From: Phocaeicola abscessus CCUG 55929
GTDB lineage: Bacteria > Bacteroidota > Bacteroidia > Bacteroidales > Bacteroidaceae
Assembly (NCBI RefSeq): GCF_000312445.1
Contig: NZ_HE997186.1
Location: forward strand, 143,379-207,378
Reading direction: 5' to 3'
DNA: 64,000 nt
The notes beneath the pieces are model-generated. The model saw only the letters and a program-made list of their open reading frames with translations, was not told the origin of the DNA and ran no database searches. Position numbers and translations under genes: made by a program. This document shows positions 29,001-37,013 of this stretch, piece by piece. The first letter of the stretch is position 1. Every line of letters starts with the position of its first letter.

Positions 29001-31379
29001 CGTAATCGAAGGATTGAGGTTTTGTTGCAACACATGTAGAAAGGTGTCAAACTCTTCTTTGTGTACACCGGTATGAACAAGTTGCCCGATACGATAAATA
29101 AACTTCTTGGCAATATCACCTACTTTAGCAGCCCAGTTCTCCCAATACAGTCGGTCGCCAACCTTTTCTACCATTTTGGCATATATGCCATCTTGCAATT
29201 CGCCAAATCGAAGTTCGAGTTGGGTGGCCACGTCTTCATTGGAAAGTTGTGCAAGGTCTTTCTCATTGTCATCATGCGTAGGTCGTGCGTCACCTCCAAG
29301 CATCTGGAACGAACCCCTTGGCACTCCGGCCACAACAATCTTTGAAGGACGTTCTTTATTCAAACTGATTTTGTTGACCGTAGCATTAAACTGTTCATCG
29401 TGCGCACGGAGGGCATTGAGAATATCCCAAACTACCTTAAATCTATCGTTGTTGTCAAGAATAAGATTAGGTTCGGTGTTGGGCGGGACCACTACCGGAA
29501 TGATAATGTATCCGTATTTCTTTGGTTCTTGAGTTTTAGGGTCTTTAAAACTACGCATCACTCGTCCAACGCTCTGCACTACATCTACTTGGCTATCACG
29601 AGCCGACGCGAAGATTACAGCATCAAGTGCCGGCACGTCTACACCTTCAGACAAACAGCGCACATTGCTTAATATACGGCACTGACCATCGGCAATGCTC
29701 TCATCCTTCAACCAGTCTATGGCTTCAGCCCTTATCTCGGCACTCATTCCGCCGTCGATATGGCGTGCTTCCACATTTACCACTTGATTACGTTCGCTTT
29801 CCTCGACATCGTTTTCTTTATAGTATTTGGCCAATTCGGGGAACTGCATGGCAAAGTCGGTTGATGCGATGCCACTGAAACGCTTTGAGCGATTGATAGT
29901 AGAACAAAATACCACAGCACGTTTCATCATTCCGGGGTCTTCCGCCGCCGTAATCCCTTTGTCTCCTTTGATGCGTTTGGAAAGCGCATTGACACAGCCC
30001 ACCAGTTTAGATGCATCATCCAACGTAAGTTCATCGTTGCCTTTGATCTTCGTTTTCATGTCCTCTGACAAATCTTCTTCACTCAACGTCAGCACCAGCA
30101 CCTTATAATCGGTAAGCAACTTAAGATCAACCGCTTCACCAAACCCGATACGATAAAACTCCTTTCCAAAGAAATCCTCATTATCCATACTCCATAGAAG
30201 CATGTCTTTTTCCTTGGCCGTTTCTTTGATGTTAGCATTGTAATAACGTGGCGTTGCCGTCATATACATACGCTTCCGCCCTTGAATAAAGTTATTATCG
30301 TGAATCTTTGTGAAATTGCTTTCCTCCTTATACTTGCTCTTTGCACCGGTGGTTCGATGTGCCTCATCGCATACGATCATGTCGAATACACCAAAAGTTC
30401 CGTTGGTCTCTTCGAGTATCTGCCGTTGTGCTTCAGCTACCACGTCAATGCTTTGATAAGTGGAAAACACCACAATCAACGCATCACTCTTTCTATATTG
30501 CAACAAATGCTTTACAGTAGTAGGAATATTGGTGGTAGCCGGATATGGCATATCTACAATACTTACATCGATGTCTTCATTGAGTTTAGAAGCTTTTGAG
30601 TCAGAACAAATACATATCGGTTTGATGACGGCAGAAGTGTCGGTCATCCAATTATTTAATCCTTGTCCTAATAAGGCGATGCTCGGCACAAGAAATAAAA
30701 CAAGTCCTTTTTTGTTGGTCTCCTGTTCAACGATTTTCAGTGAGGTATAAGTCTTACCCGTGCCACATGCCATAATGAGTTTGCCACGATCATGCTCCAT
30801 GAAATGATTCTGAGCACATTCCATCGCTTTTATTTGATGGGCGCGAGGACTTTTCCCCGGTAATACAGCATTCTGTCCCTGTTGGCCACTATTGAGCTTT
30901 TCCCAATCAACCGCAGCATTTCGCAATTCAAACTGATTGATACGAGTAAAAGGAATGAGCTGATTTTGGATTTTCTGCTCTGCATGAGGATTCCATTTCG
31001 ATGTCGTTGAAACCCAAATCATTTCGGAAAAAGAAATCTTTTCTTTCGTGTCAGGATGCGTAAATGTGCGTGTTGCTTGTGAAATAAAAGAATCAACTTT
31101 AGGCATATCAATAACAGCATCTTCACGATAGCATTTGCATTGGATTGCCCAAAACTCTTTTTGATCAGTCTCTGCAACAAGGTCAATGCCCAAATCGTGT
31201 GTCCCGAACTCGGCTTTAGCAGGAAATTCATTCCAAAGCCACACTCTTTTTACGGTATTGCTATAACGTGGGTCAGAAAGAAGCCAACGCTGTATCAACT
31301 GTTCAAACTTATGCCCTTTTTCTAACTCCGTTGCAGAATATTCACGGAATAAATTTAGTATCTCGTCAAATGTTTTCAT
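26010..31379 (-). CDS. Type ISP-like single-chain restriction-modification enzyme with C-terminal ASCH-like domain
   Basis: A 1789-residue protein with these parts in order. (1) Mrr-like PD-(D/E)XK nuclease (about 1-150; Asp66, Gln80-x-Lys82). (2) SF2 helicase/translocase (about 175-640): Walker A 'ACGTGKT' 204-210, DEAH 338-341, 'MTATPR', motif VI 'QSVGRVMR' 602-609. (3) Coupler. (4) N6-adenine methyltransferase (motif I 'DPFTGTGTF' from 930, NPPY 1039-1042). (5) Target-recognition region. (6) From about 1662, an ASCH/PUA-like domain with 'GTKKTEYRE' matching GxKxxExR. It cuts unmodified DNA after translocation. The ASCH tail is not part of the known LlaBIII layout. It sits downstream of a Fic gene and 4 nt before an RT gene. 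Confidence 0.92.
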   Translation of the reverse strand: MKTFDEILNLFREYSATELEKGHKFEQLIQRWLLSDPRYSNTVKRVWLWNEFPAKAEFGTHDLGIDLVAETDQKEFWAIQCKCYREDAVIDMPKVDSFISQATRTFTHPDTKEKISFSEMIWVSTTSKWNPHAEQKIQNQLIPFTRINQFELRNAAVDWEKLNSGQQGQNAVLPGKSPRAHQIKAMECAQNHFMEHDRGKLIMACGTGKTYTSLKIVEQETNKKGLVLFLVPSIALLGQGLNNWMTDTSAVIKPICICSDSKASKLNEDIDVSIVDMPYPATTNIPTTVKHLLQYRKSDALIVVFSTYQSIDVVAEAQRQILEETNGTFGVFDMIVCDEAHRTTGAKSKYKEESNFTKIHDNNFIQGRKRMYMTATPRYYNANIKETAKEKDMLLWSMDNEDFFGKEFYRIGFGEAVDLKLLTDYKVLVLTLSEEDLSEDMKTKIKGNDELTLDDASKLVGCVNALSKRIKGDKGITAAEDPGMMKRAVVFCSTINRSKRFSGIASTDFAMQFPELAKYYKENDVEESERNQVVNVEARHIDGGMSAEIRAEAIDWLKDESIADGQCRILSNVRCLSEGVDVPALDAVIFASARDSQVDVVQSVGRVMRSFKDPKTQEPKKYGYIIIPVVVPPNTEPNLILDNNDRFKVVWDILNALRAHDEQFNATVNKISLNKERPSKIVVAGVPRGSFQMLGGDARPTHDDNEKDLAQLSNEDVATQLELRFGELQDGIYAKMVEKVGDRLYWENWAAKVGDIAKKFIYRIGQLVHTGVHKEEFDTFLHVLQQNLNPSITAEQTIEMLAQHMITRPVFEALFKEYHFATNNTVSQSMQRMLEILESEEVSKDTSVLEDFYSNVSKYVGTIDNLEGKQAIIKTLYEKFFKGAFPKTVDKLGIVYTPIECVDFIVHSVNDILKKEFNCSLTDEHVHILDPFTGTGTFITRLLQSGLIHPEDMERKYLHEIHCNEIVLLAYYIADVNIESVFHELTQRAEYLPYNNICLTDTFQTTENREPVFDKSWFAGNSANVEQQLKAPIRVIIGNPPYSIGQKSANDNAQNQSYEMLDKRIADSYVKESAATSTKSIYDLYIKAFRWASDRLSMNKEEGGVVAFISNGAWIDGNANDGFRKCLEREFSAIYVFNLRGNQRTSGELSRKEGGKIFGSGSRTPIAITLLVKKPHQTADNRATIYYHDIGDYLSREEKLKIVHNFKSICSPKLNWTILQPNEHGDWINPRNEGFSELIPLAPEKKFDTKTQSAFNTFSLGVASGRDSWVYNFSIESIRKNVNSTINFYNEQRELLNRQEKTEIDRNSTKGVWTDYWLDSISKNKVFRLQEKGFRCGLYRPFVQSNFYFEYQLNTRQYQQTKLFPTPESKNLVICLSGIGSSKDFSALITDKIPDLQLMFNGQCFPLYWYEENKQQGLFATESGDCICHDGISDWMLKEVRNRVGNKKITKEMIFYYIYGLLHSPDYRNTFASDLKKSLPRIPIITDETEWLNFYYAGKMLAELHLNYESVEPYEVTINDNYAGEDEYAHYAVSKMRFPKKGEQSTIIYNEYLRIDDIPARVYEYVVNGKSAVEWIMERYAVTIDRKSLIKNNPNLWSKEHEEPRYIFNLLLSVMNVSLQTADIMERLPRLHFDGSNVTITEKGHDMLPMEEEDPNTYKGSDTLKLSIKQVFFNQIVAGTKKTEYREIFNAYTANKYLATDVHGTPLCDPKHTVEGRTYHPDEYNNGHFSFVARPYKRIRLSVGPFGDSCMVEITHVTFSVARQKGNGLVVWQAEYHWGKVTNVRRKHK

Positions 31380-31430
31380 TTGTCTTGTTTTCTATGAATA
31401 CTTATTTACTTTTATTATTTTCAAATGCTA

Positions 31431-32342
31431 TCAATCATTCTGCTCATAATAATATGAATAATCAATACCTTGCATAAACATTTCTCGGTCATGAATCTTG
31501 GTGGTGAGAGCAGGCTGTACTAAAGACTTAATGTGCGTACTATCAGAAATACTCTCACGCATTGCGGTCAGATATTCGTTCTTATCTATCTGACTCCAAT
31601 CCACACATCGTTTGAGAGAACGTTTCAGCATGAGGTCTAGCCAAATGCGAGTGCTGCGACCATTACCTTCCATAAATGGATGAGCTACGTTCATCTCTAC
31701 ATACTTATCCATAATCTCATCAAAGGTTGTTTCGGGCATTCGCTCTATTGTTTGCAGGGTTTCGGGGAAGTGCATACAATTAGCAAACGTAAAGCCTCCT
31801 TTTGAAATATTCTTCGTACGGATTTGGCCAGCAAAATCGTAAAGACCACCAAAGAGATAAGCGTGTATTTGTTGTAAACATTTGATTGTACCTGGGTCTA
31901 CAGTCTTTAAGACACCACTTTCAAAAAGCTGATAAGCCTTTTTCTTGCTCTGTCCATCAATAGTGTTGTCGCTGTAGGTAAACCAATCAAGAAATCCCAT
32001 TGCCTTGCTGTTAGGCATAGCCTTTGCCAATAAGACTACACCCTCGCTATCCAGCATATCCGTCAATCGCTGTTTCCCATCCGGGGCTTGCATTTTGAAC
32101 CGGTTAGTGGCACTAACCAGTTCGTTATTCTCTTTCTTCAACTTTGTTTTGAGATACTTCCAATAGTTTCTGGTCTTTTGGTAATCATCTTGCTCGTTAA
32201 TTGCAGTAATGATGTCCAGCACAGAGAACCACCACTTATTGTGTTCGTCGTCCCATACCGCCCTTACTTCACGGTCGTTGAAAAAACGAATAGATTTTTT
32301 ATGTTGCTCTTTATGTTCTGTCATAATAAAAACGTTACTCAT
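31431..32342 (-). CDS. Bro-N/RhuM-like N-terminal domain fused to Fic domain
   Basis: A 303-residue protein. Residues 15-125 resemble Bro-N/RhuM-type DNA-associated domains ('RFFNDREVRAVWDDEHNKWWFSVLDIITAIN', 'EGVVLLAKAMPNSKAMGFLDWF'). Residues 130-270 are a Fic domain with the full active-site motif 'HPFMEGNGRSTR' (221-232), so AMP or similar transfer is expected. No inhibitory (S/T)xxxE(G/N) helix was recognised. The start overlaps the XRE gene stop by 8 nt; Met8 is an alternative. It lies 51 nt upstream of the restriction-modification gene and may modify a target when restriction fails or regulate the operon. Confidence 0.9.
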   Translation of the reverse strand: MSNVFIMTEHKEQHKKSIRFFNDREVRAVWDDEHNKWWFSVLDIITAINEQDDYQKTRNYWKYLKTKLKKENNELVSATNRFKMQAPDGKQRLTDMLDSEGVVLLAKAMPNSKAMGFLDWFTYSDNTIDGQSKKKAYQLFESGVLKTVDPGTIKCLQQIHAYLFGGLYDFAGQIRTKNISKGGFTFANCMHFPETLQTIERMPETTFDEIMDKYVEMNVAHPFMEGNGRSTRIWLDLMLKRSLKRCVDWSQIDKNEYLTAMRESISDSTHIKSLVQPALTTKIHDREMFMQGIDYSYYYEQND

Positions 32343-32541
32343 CTGGGGTGTTAATCAAATCTTTTGGATTCACCTGCAAGATCTCTGCAATCTGGAATAG
32401 TAATTCAAGGCTTGGCTGTCGACGATTGCAAACGTATGAATTCACAATAGTGAAACTCTTACCAAGTTTCTCCGCAAGCCATGTCTGCTTAATCCCCTTT
32501 TCGTTAAGCACCTCTTTTATTCTGTTGGTTGGACTTTTCAT
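32335..32541 (-). CDS. XRE-family HTH regulator
   Basis: A 68-residue single-domain Cro/CI-type repressor: 'RIKEVLNEKGIKQTWLAEKLGKSFTIVNSYVCNRRQPSLELLFQIAEILQVNPKDLI'. It is the first gene of the Fic/restriction/RT operon and overlaps the Fic gene. A long palindrome at 32593-32624 just upstream of its promoter is the natural operator candidate, suggesting autoregulation of the whole defence operon. Confidence 0.92.
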   Translation of the reverse strand: MKSPTNRIKEVLNEKGIKQTWLAEKLGKSFTIVNSYVCNRRQPSLELLFQIAEILQVNPKDLINTPDE

Positions 32542-32561
32542 AAATGATATATGATAGTTTG

Positions 32562-32569
32562 CAAATATA
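32562..32569 (-). promoter_or_regulatory. -7 element (TATATTTG) of the XRE-Fic-RM-RT operon
   Basis: TATATTTG on the minus strand lies 20 nt upstream of the XRE start codon. No -33 element is obvious; the region upstream is AT-rich and leads into the palindrome at 32593. Confidence 0.6.
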
Positions 32570-32592
32570 GTAAATTTTCTTATATAAAATTC

Positions 32593-32624
32593 TTAATAAG
32601 AGGAGAAAATTCTCCTCTTATTAA
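32593..32624. promoter_or_regulatory. 15-bp-arm palindrome: operator or bidirectional terminator
   Basis: TTAATAAGAGGAGAA and its exact complement TTCTCCTCTTATTAA are separated by 2 nt. Flanking TATATAAA/TTTATATA extends the symmetry with a few mismatches. It sits just upstream of the XRE operon promoter, so it could bind the XRE protein. It could equally terminate transcription from the fragment gene at 32715. Confidence 0.6.
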
Positions 32625-32714
32625 AGTTTATATATTCAACACTATTTGTTTTTCTTATTTTGTAGGTTATTCTGCATCAGGCTATCTGCTTTTGCTTTTA
32701 GTTCTATATTATAA

Positions 32715-33035
32715 TTATCTGTGCCTCTGGATACTTTTAATCATGGTAGCATCACGATTAATATCAAATACATCATTGAGCCACAAGACCTCCTTTGGGC
32801 TACAACCACGCCATACGCGGATAATACGGAACTTCAAAGCATCGTCCTCATATTCCCGTTTACCTTGCCATAGTAAATAGTTGCCAACTAAAGAAGCAAA
32901 ACATACAACAGTCGTAATAACCACATAGGTAAAGACTTTCGAGGATTTAATGTCAAAGCTATGTCTATAGAAATGTTTTTGTTGTTTTGGAAGCTCTTTC
33001 CGCTCCTTTACTCTACAAACCTGTATATCTGTCAC
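32715..33035 (-). pseudogene. Fragment of an element-borne membrane protein, start codon region lost
   Basis: The 106 visible residues hold one membrane helix (about 37-57, 'VFTYVVITTVVCFASLVGNYLLW') and 'KFRIIRVWRGCSPKEVLWLNDVFDINRD'. Translation upstream of the GTG at 33035 stays open and reads 'HYVQIRIKEEDSKSIDKLV' with no start codon before a stop, as if the 5' end was cut off. I recall proteins like this next to the relaxase in Bacteroides mobilisable elements, but did not test it. The break lies close to the promoter of the AbiTii gene. Confidence 0.5.
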
Positions 33036-33104
33036 CAGCTTATCAATCGACTTACTATCCTCCTCTTTGATACGTATTTGTACATAATGGTATTATTTTT
33101 TTCT

Positions 33105-33112
33105 TAATTTTG
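33105..33112 (+). promoter_or_regulatory. -7 element (TAATTTTG) of the AbiTii-HEPN gene
   Basis: TAATTTTG lies about 60 nt upstream of the start. It sits between inverted copies of ACATAATGG (33082-33090) and CCATTATGT (33126-33134). Confidence 0.55.
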
Positions 33113-33172
33113 CGATATCCTCTCTCCATTATGTGAAAAGAGCTAAAACAACATTATTATAAACAACCAAAA

Positions 33173-34069
33173 ATGAAAATGAAAGATTTCAATAGCATTA
33201 AAAGTCAAATAGTTAAAGAGCTTAATTCTAAGAAACTATCCGATGTATTACCATCAATAATTGATTTTGCTCAAAGAACGGGGAACATAGCACTAAAGCA
33301 ATTGTGCGTTAATGAACTTTATGGATACGATGCGGATGCAGAGCTACCTGAATACAGAAAGATTCCTGTAATTCTTTACGATAAGGATGGAGGTGAATTT
33401 AGATATTACCCGAAGGGAAGTGTGATTCCTTTAAGTGAGATTAATAAACGTGAATATTATCCATACAGAGGTACAATTGAAGATATGGAGAATATGGCGA
33501 TTAGCAGTGATATAAGACAATTTATTGTTTTTAAAAAGCCATTCAAGGTTTCTATCAATGGCAAAGCGTTTGTTGCCCATAGTTTCGAATATTTCTCACA
33601 CGAAATAAAACCGTGTATTTTAAAAGCGAAAAAAAAGATTAATGTCGCTATTGATAATATAGACAATGTAGAATCCTTTCAAGAAGACAAATCATTAATA
33701 ACTTTGCATGAAGATATTATCAAGACTTCATCTAAATTATTCATAGATGGGTATTATAGACAAGCTGTTTTAGATGCGACAATAGGTTTGGTAAATCGAG
33801 TAAAACAGAAATCACAATGCTATGAGTTAGACAATACTCCGCTTATGCAAAATGTTTTTTCGCCTAATAAGCCTATCTTAAAGATATCCAAAAGTAAAGA
33901 CATACAACAAGGTATTATGTGGTTATTTTCAGGAGCCATAATGGCTTTTAGAAATGCTCATGCACACAAGTTGAATTATCAAATAACAAAAAATGAATGT
34001 CTTGAACAGCTTCATTTTATAAGTTATTTACACAGAATACTTGACAAATCAAAATTAAATCCAACATAA
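33173..34069 (+). CDS. AbiTii-like domain fused to HEPN (Ymh/TIGR02391-like) domain
   Basis: A 298-residue protein. The N-terminus 'VLPSIIDFAQRTGNIALKQLCVNELYGYD...LPEYRKIPV' matches the AbiTii domain, first named in an abortive-infection protein. The C-terminus (about 175-290) resembles the Ymh/TIGR02391 HEPN group ('LMQNVFSPNKPIL', 'GIMWLFSGAIMAFRNAHAHKL') with the RNase motif Arg260...His265 (Rx4H). It is therefore a candidate suicidal RNase. It is transcribed opposite to its neighbours from its own promoter and is AT-rich. It sits between MobC and the membrane-protein fragment, where a relaxase gene would be expected. Confidence 0.75.
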   Translation: MKMKDFNSIKSQIVKELNSKKLSDVLPSIIDFAQRTGNIALKQLCVNELYGYDADAELPEYRKIPVILYDKDGGEFRYYPKGSVIPLSEINKREYYPYRGTIEDMENMAISSDIRQFIVFKKPFKVSINGKAFVAHSFEYFSHEIKPCILKAKKKINVAIDNIDNVESFQEDKSLITLHEDIIKTSSKLFIDGYYRQAVLDATIGLVNRVKQKSQCYELDNTPLMQNVFSPNKPILKISKSKDIQQGIMWLFSGAIMAFRNAHAHKLNYQITKNECLEQLHFISYLHRILDKSKLNPT

Positions 34070-34189
34070 TGATGGTCTGTAGATATACGCAGGGAACTTT
34101 TAGCACAAAAATATAAAACTTCCTTCCACGGCGTCCTATTTACTCGCTTAAAAGCCACAATGCATACCAATAGTAACACTCATACTTCT

Positions 34190-34536
34190 TCATATCAAGT
34201 TTAGAATTTCCTCTACCTTGTCAATGATAGTTTGATGAAAATGAGTAACGATACACCCCTTTTCACATTGGCACGATGCGCCAATTGGTTGAGATTGTTT
34301 GCCATGCCACACAGCTTGCGAATGAAGTCTACTTGCTCTACGGTCAGCCGTTCAATGACATTTCCTTTATCAAGAACTTTTCTTACAAACTCACTCATGG
34401 TTACTCCTGCGCTTTGGGCTTTGCCTTTGAGCGTATAGTAATCCTGCGTATTCAGTTTCACCGTGATACGGTATTTCTTCTTTTCGGCTACGCCCTTGGT
34501 TGGACGACCACCTTTTTTATATTCTGTTTTTATCAT
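34190..34536 (-). pseudogene. MobC-like mobilisation accessory protein, frameshifted end
   Basis: From Met at 34536 the protein reads 'KKKYRITVKLNTQDYYTLKGKAQSAGVTMSEFVRKVLDKGNV' (ribbon-helix-helix) and 'EQVDFIRKLCGMANNLNQLAHRANV', the MobC hallmark. In frame it then ends 'KRGVSLLIFIKLSLTR' at 34213. A shift in the AAAAGGGG run (34248-34265) gives 'CIVTHFHQTIIDKVEEILNLI' with stop at 34190-34192, which looks like a normal MobC C-terminus. MobC helps a relaxase nick oriT; no relaxase follows. Upstream codons to 34683 are not used because they would overlap the primase end. Confidence 0.7.
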
Positions 34537-34679
34537 ACCTGTTTCTTTAATTTGATTTGATGGAGACCAGCGGGATAATCCTCTGCAACGACTGTCAGGA
34601 GGTGGAGCAAGTGGTTTTGGTATGTCCAAAACATAAACTTGCTCCCCGAAAAATAGATTATGCAAAGCAAATCCTACAA

Positions 34680-35570
34680 TCATAGCTTAATCCCTTTGGT
34701 TTTCTTATTTTTTGCTTTCTCTGAATGCTTGAATTCAGCACATAAGTACTCATTTAGGTCTTTATAATTCTGGAAGACGGAAGAGCAGTTTTGAACATCA
34801 AAACCGTCTCTTTTGAGTTGTTCTAAAGTTCGCTTTCCTCCTTCATCATTATCTAAATATGAATAGATGAGCTTGTGCTTTGAAAGGAAAAATCTTGACT
34901 TTTTGATATTATTAATCGAGTTAAGTATCAGTGCAGCTTTCTTCTCTTCATCTGGACTCATCGTAAGCAGACTAAGATAATCCATAAAACCTTCAAACAG
35001 ATTGATTTGTTCTGAAGGACTGGGAACATACGACACATCGGAAGGAGGCAAACACCCTTTGAAGTATGGGTTGCGCAACGCATACCCATAAGAATTGTTT
35101 GGAAAGCCTATTGCGTAAAAACTCCTATCACCAATTCTATAATGGATTTCCCTACAATATTTTTTCGCAATGTTCAGATTGATTCCTCTATGTGTGAAAT
35201 ATTCTATGAGATTCGGATGACATAAGTTGGTAGAGCCGATAACCTCTATACGTGATTGGCTTGGAGAATTTGTTTTGCTATTAGCTATGGATAATTTCGG
35301 CAGGATATTTTGTTTGCCATTAAACAACTCTATACCTTGTATTAAACTGCAATTATGTAATCTCATAACTAAATCTATAAGACTCCCACCTTCATCAAGG
35401 GCAAAGTCGTACCATAGATTTTGATTATAATCAACTTTGAAACTTGGAGTATGTTCATTTCGGAATGGACTTTTATACATTCCGTAATAGCCATAATTCT
35501 TTATAGGGTATATAGACATGCTACCTAAGTAATCTTTAATTGATATTGCTTTAATTTCATCTATTGTCAT
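34680..35570 (-). CDS. Toprim-domain primase of a mobilisable element
   Basis: A 296-residue protein with an N-terminal CHC2-like region ('MYKSPFRNEHTPSFKVDYNQNLWYDFALDEGGSLIDLVMRL'), where the zinc ligands are largely absent, as in other Bacteroides element primases. A toprim core follows ('NLFEGFMDYLSLLTM', 'LIYSYLDNDEGGKRTLEQL' with the DxD-like acidic pair). It makes primers for element replication or transfer. It stands upstream of mobC and downstream of the VapE helicase gene on the same strand. Confidence 0.88.
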   Translation of the reverse strand: MTIDEIKAISIKDYLGSMSIYPIKNYGYYGMYKSPFRNEHTPSFKVDYNQNLWYDFALDEGGSLIDLVMRLHNCSLIQGIELFNGKQNILPKLSIANSKTNSPSQSRIEVIGSTNLCHPNLIEYFTHRGINLNIAKKYCREIHYRIGDRSFYAIGFPNNSYGYALRNPYFKGCLPPSDVSYVPSPSEQINLFEGFMDYLSLLTMSPDEEKKAALILNSINNIKKSRFFLSKHKLIYSYLDNDEGGKRTLEQLKRDGFDVQNCSSVFQNYKDLNEYLCAEFKHSEKAKNKKTKGIKL

Positions 35571-35788
35571 ACTTGTAGCTTTTAAACCTATTACTTACTA
35601 CAATGTTATTGTTTTGTAAGTCATTGACAATGAAAGAAAAACATGTAGTACTAACTATCTTTGTAGTAATCATAGCACATGTATATGGTAGGTTGGTAGT
35701 AATGAGGTAGTAATACCTTATATCATTATTTACTACGGTCTAACCTTTTTTCTTTCAATGCTTTAACTCTCTTTGTAGTAAAGTAGTA

Positions 35789-37003
35789 TTAATAATTTGT
35801 ATTGTAACTTTGGATAAAAGGATTGGGAACAATCTTGCGTATATGATAGACATACATTGGATTGCCACTTATCCTTTTGGATTTCCGCAAGAAACCAGCT
35901 TTTTTCAAGGCCTCTCCCATTCTCCTTTCACTTAGGTTAAGCGTGGTGTAAGCTCGTAAATAATTCAAGATTTCAGAAGTGGTCATATAACTTTCTTCGG
36001 TTACTGCAGGCTTTTCCATACCTTTTAGAAGCATTTCATATTCAACAGTCTGCACATGAAATCCTTCGCTCTCTTGATGCAGTTCGGCTATTTCCTCTTC
36101 ATTGAACCAGTAATGATACCCAACTCTCCACAATTCAACAGCTTCGGAGTACACCTTGGTGATATTAATCTCTTTAACTGCGTCAATGTCAATGTGCTCA
36201 ACTTCAAAAGGCAGAAAGCGACGACTTCCTGTCGGATCCGTCAGAAAATCATTGCCATTAACTGATGCCATAAAGCTTGCCAGATGAGGATACTCTTCAA
36301 TGTAAGTATCGTATGGTCTTCGATATTTTACTCTTAGCGTTGTTATCAGATTCTTCAACTCATTCTCATCTCTTTTATTGAGTGCCTTTAGCTGGTCGTC
36401 AATATTGATAAAAAGGTATTCTGCTATCAGGGTTTGCACATCTTTTCCTTGCGGGTCTATCTTTCCTGTGAAAAGATAACTCTTCAGTTCTTCTGGACAG
36501 AGTAAATCAAGGAAAGTTGTTTTGAATTTTCCTTGTTCACCTGTAAGAACTAAACATGTATGATTACGACACTGTAAATCATCCATAGCATTGGCTACAA
36601 CCGCAACCAGCCATTTCACAAAATAGTGCTTCCACTTCTCAGGATTCTTCACCGTAACACAATTTACCAACCTTATGATTTCAGAATCATCTTCGCCTTT
36701 AGGTTTTGGCAGGTTCTGCAAAAACTCACGAATTGGGTTAACTTTATTGCAAAAGTCACTCTCTAATATTGCGCGAATATTATCGGCTGGAGTATATATC
36801 CCCAAAGTCCCATCTACCAAACGGCGCATAGAATTGATGTCATATTTAGTAAGAGGTCGGAATGATGTGTCAGACTCTTTTTCCCGAAACTCTGTTCTGC
36901 TTTTCACGGTATTATAGCGAAAAGCATAATGCTCTTTCAAGAATTGTTCTATACGTTCATTCTTGGATTGTTTTGTATTTGCTTCTGTTTTTTCCTTTTT
37001 CAT
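35789..37003 (-). CDS. VapE-like P-loop helicase/replication protein
   Basis: From Met at 37003 (MKKEKTEANTKQSKN) the protein has 404 residues. 'VLTGEQGKFKTTFLDLL' is the Walker A loop, 'EYLFINIDDQLKAL' the Walker B region, and 'FMASVNGNDFLTDPTGSRRFLPFEV' is the signature of VapE/phage-type SF3-like ATPases. A winged-helix segment ends the protein ('MTTSEILNYLRAYTTLNLSERRMGEALKKAGF'). The frame upstream to 37150 runs into the HTH gene and is not likely coding. It probably loads or unwinds DNA with the toprim primase. Confidence 0.88.
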   Translation of the reverse strand: MKKEKTEANTKQSKNERIEQFLKEHYAFRYNTVKSRTEFREKESDTSFRPLTKYDINSMRRLVDGTLGIYTPADNIRAILESDFCNKVNPIREFLQNLPKPKGEDDSEIIRLVNCVTVKNPEKWKHYFVKWLVAVVANAMDDLQCRNHTCLVLTGEQGKFKTTFLDLLCPEELKSYLFTGKIDPQGKDVQTLIAEYLFINIDDQLKALNKRDENELKNLITTLRVKYRRPYDTYIEEYPHLASFMASVNGNDFLTDPTGSRRFLPFEVEHIDIDAVKEINITKVYSEAVELWRVGYHYWFNEEEIAELHQESEGFHVQTVEYEMLLKGMEKPAVTEESYMTTSEILNYLRAYTTLNLSERRMGEALKKAGFLRKSKRISGNPMYVYHIRKIVPNPFIQSYNTNY

Positions 37004-37013
37004 GATATAGGCT

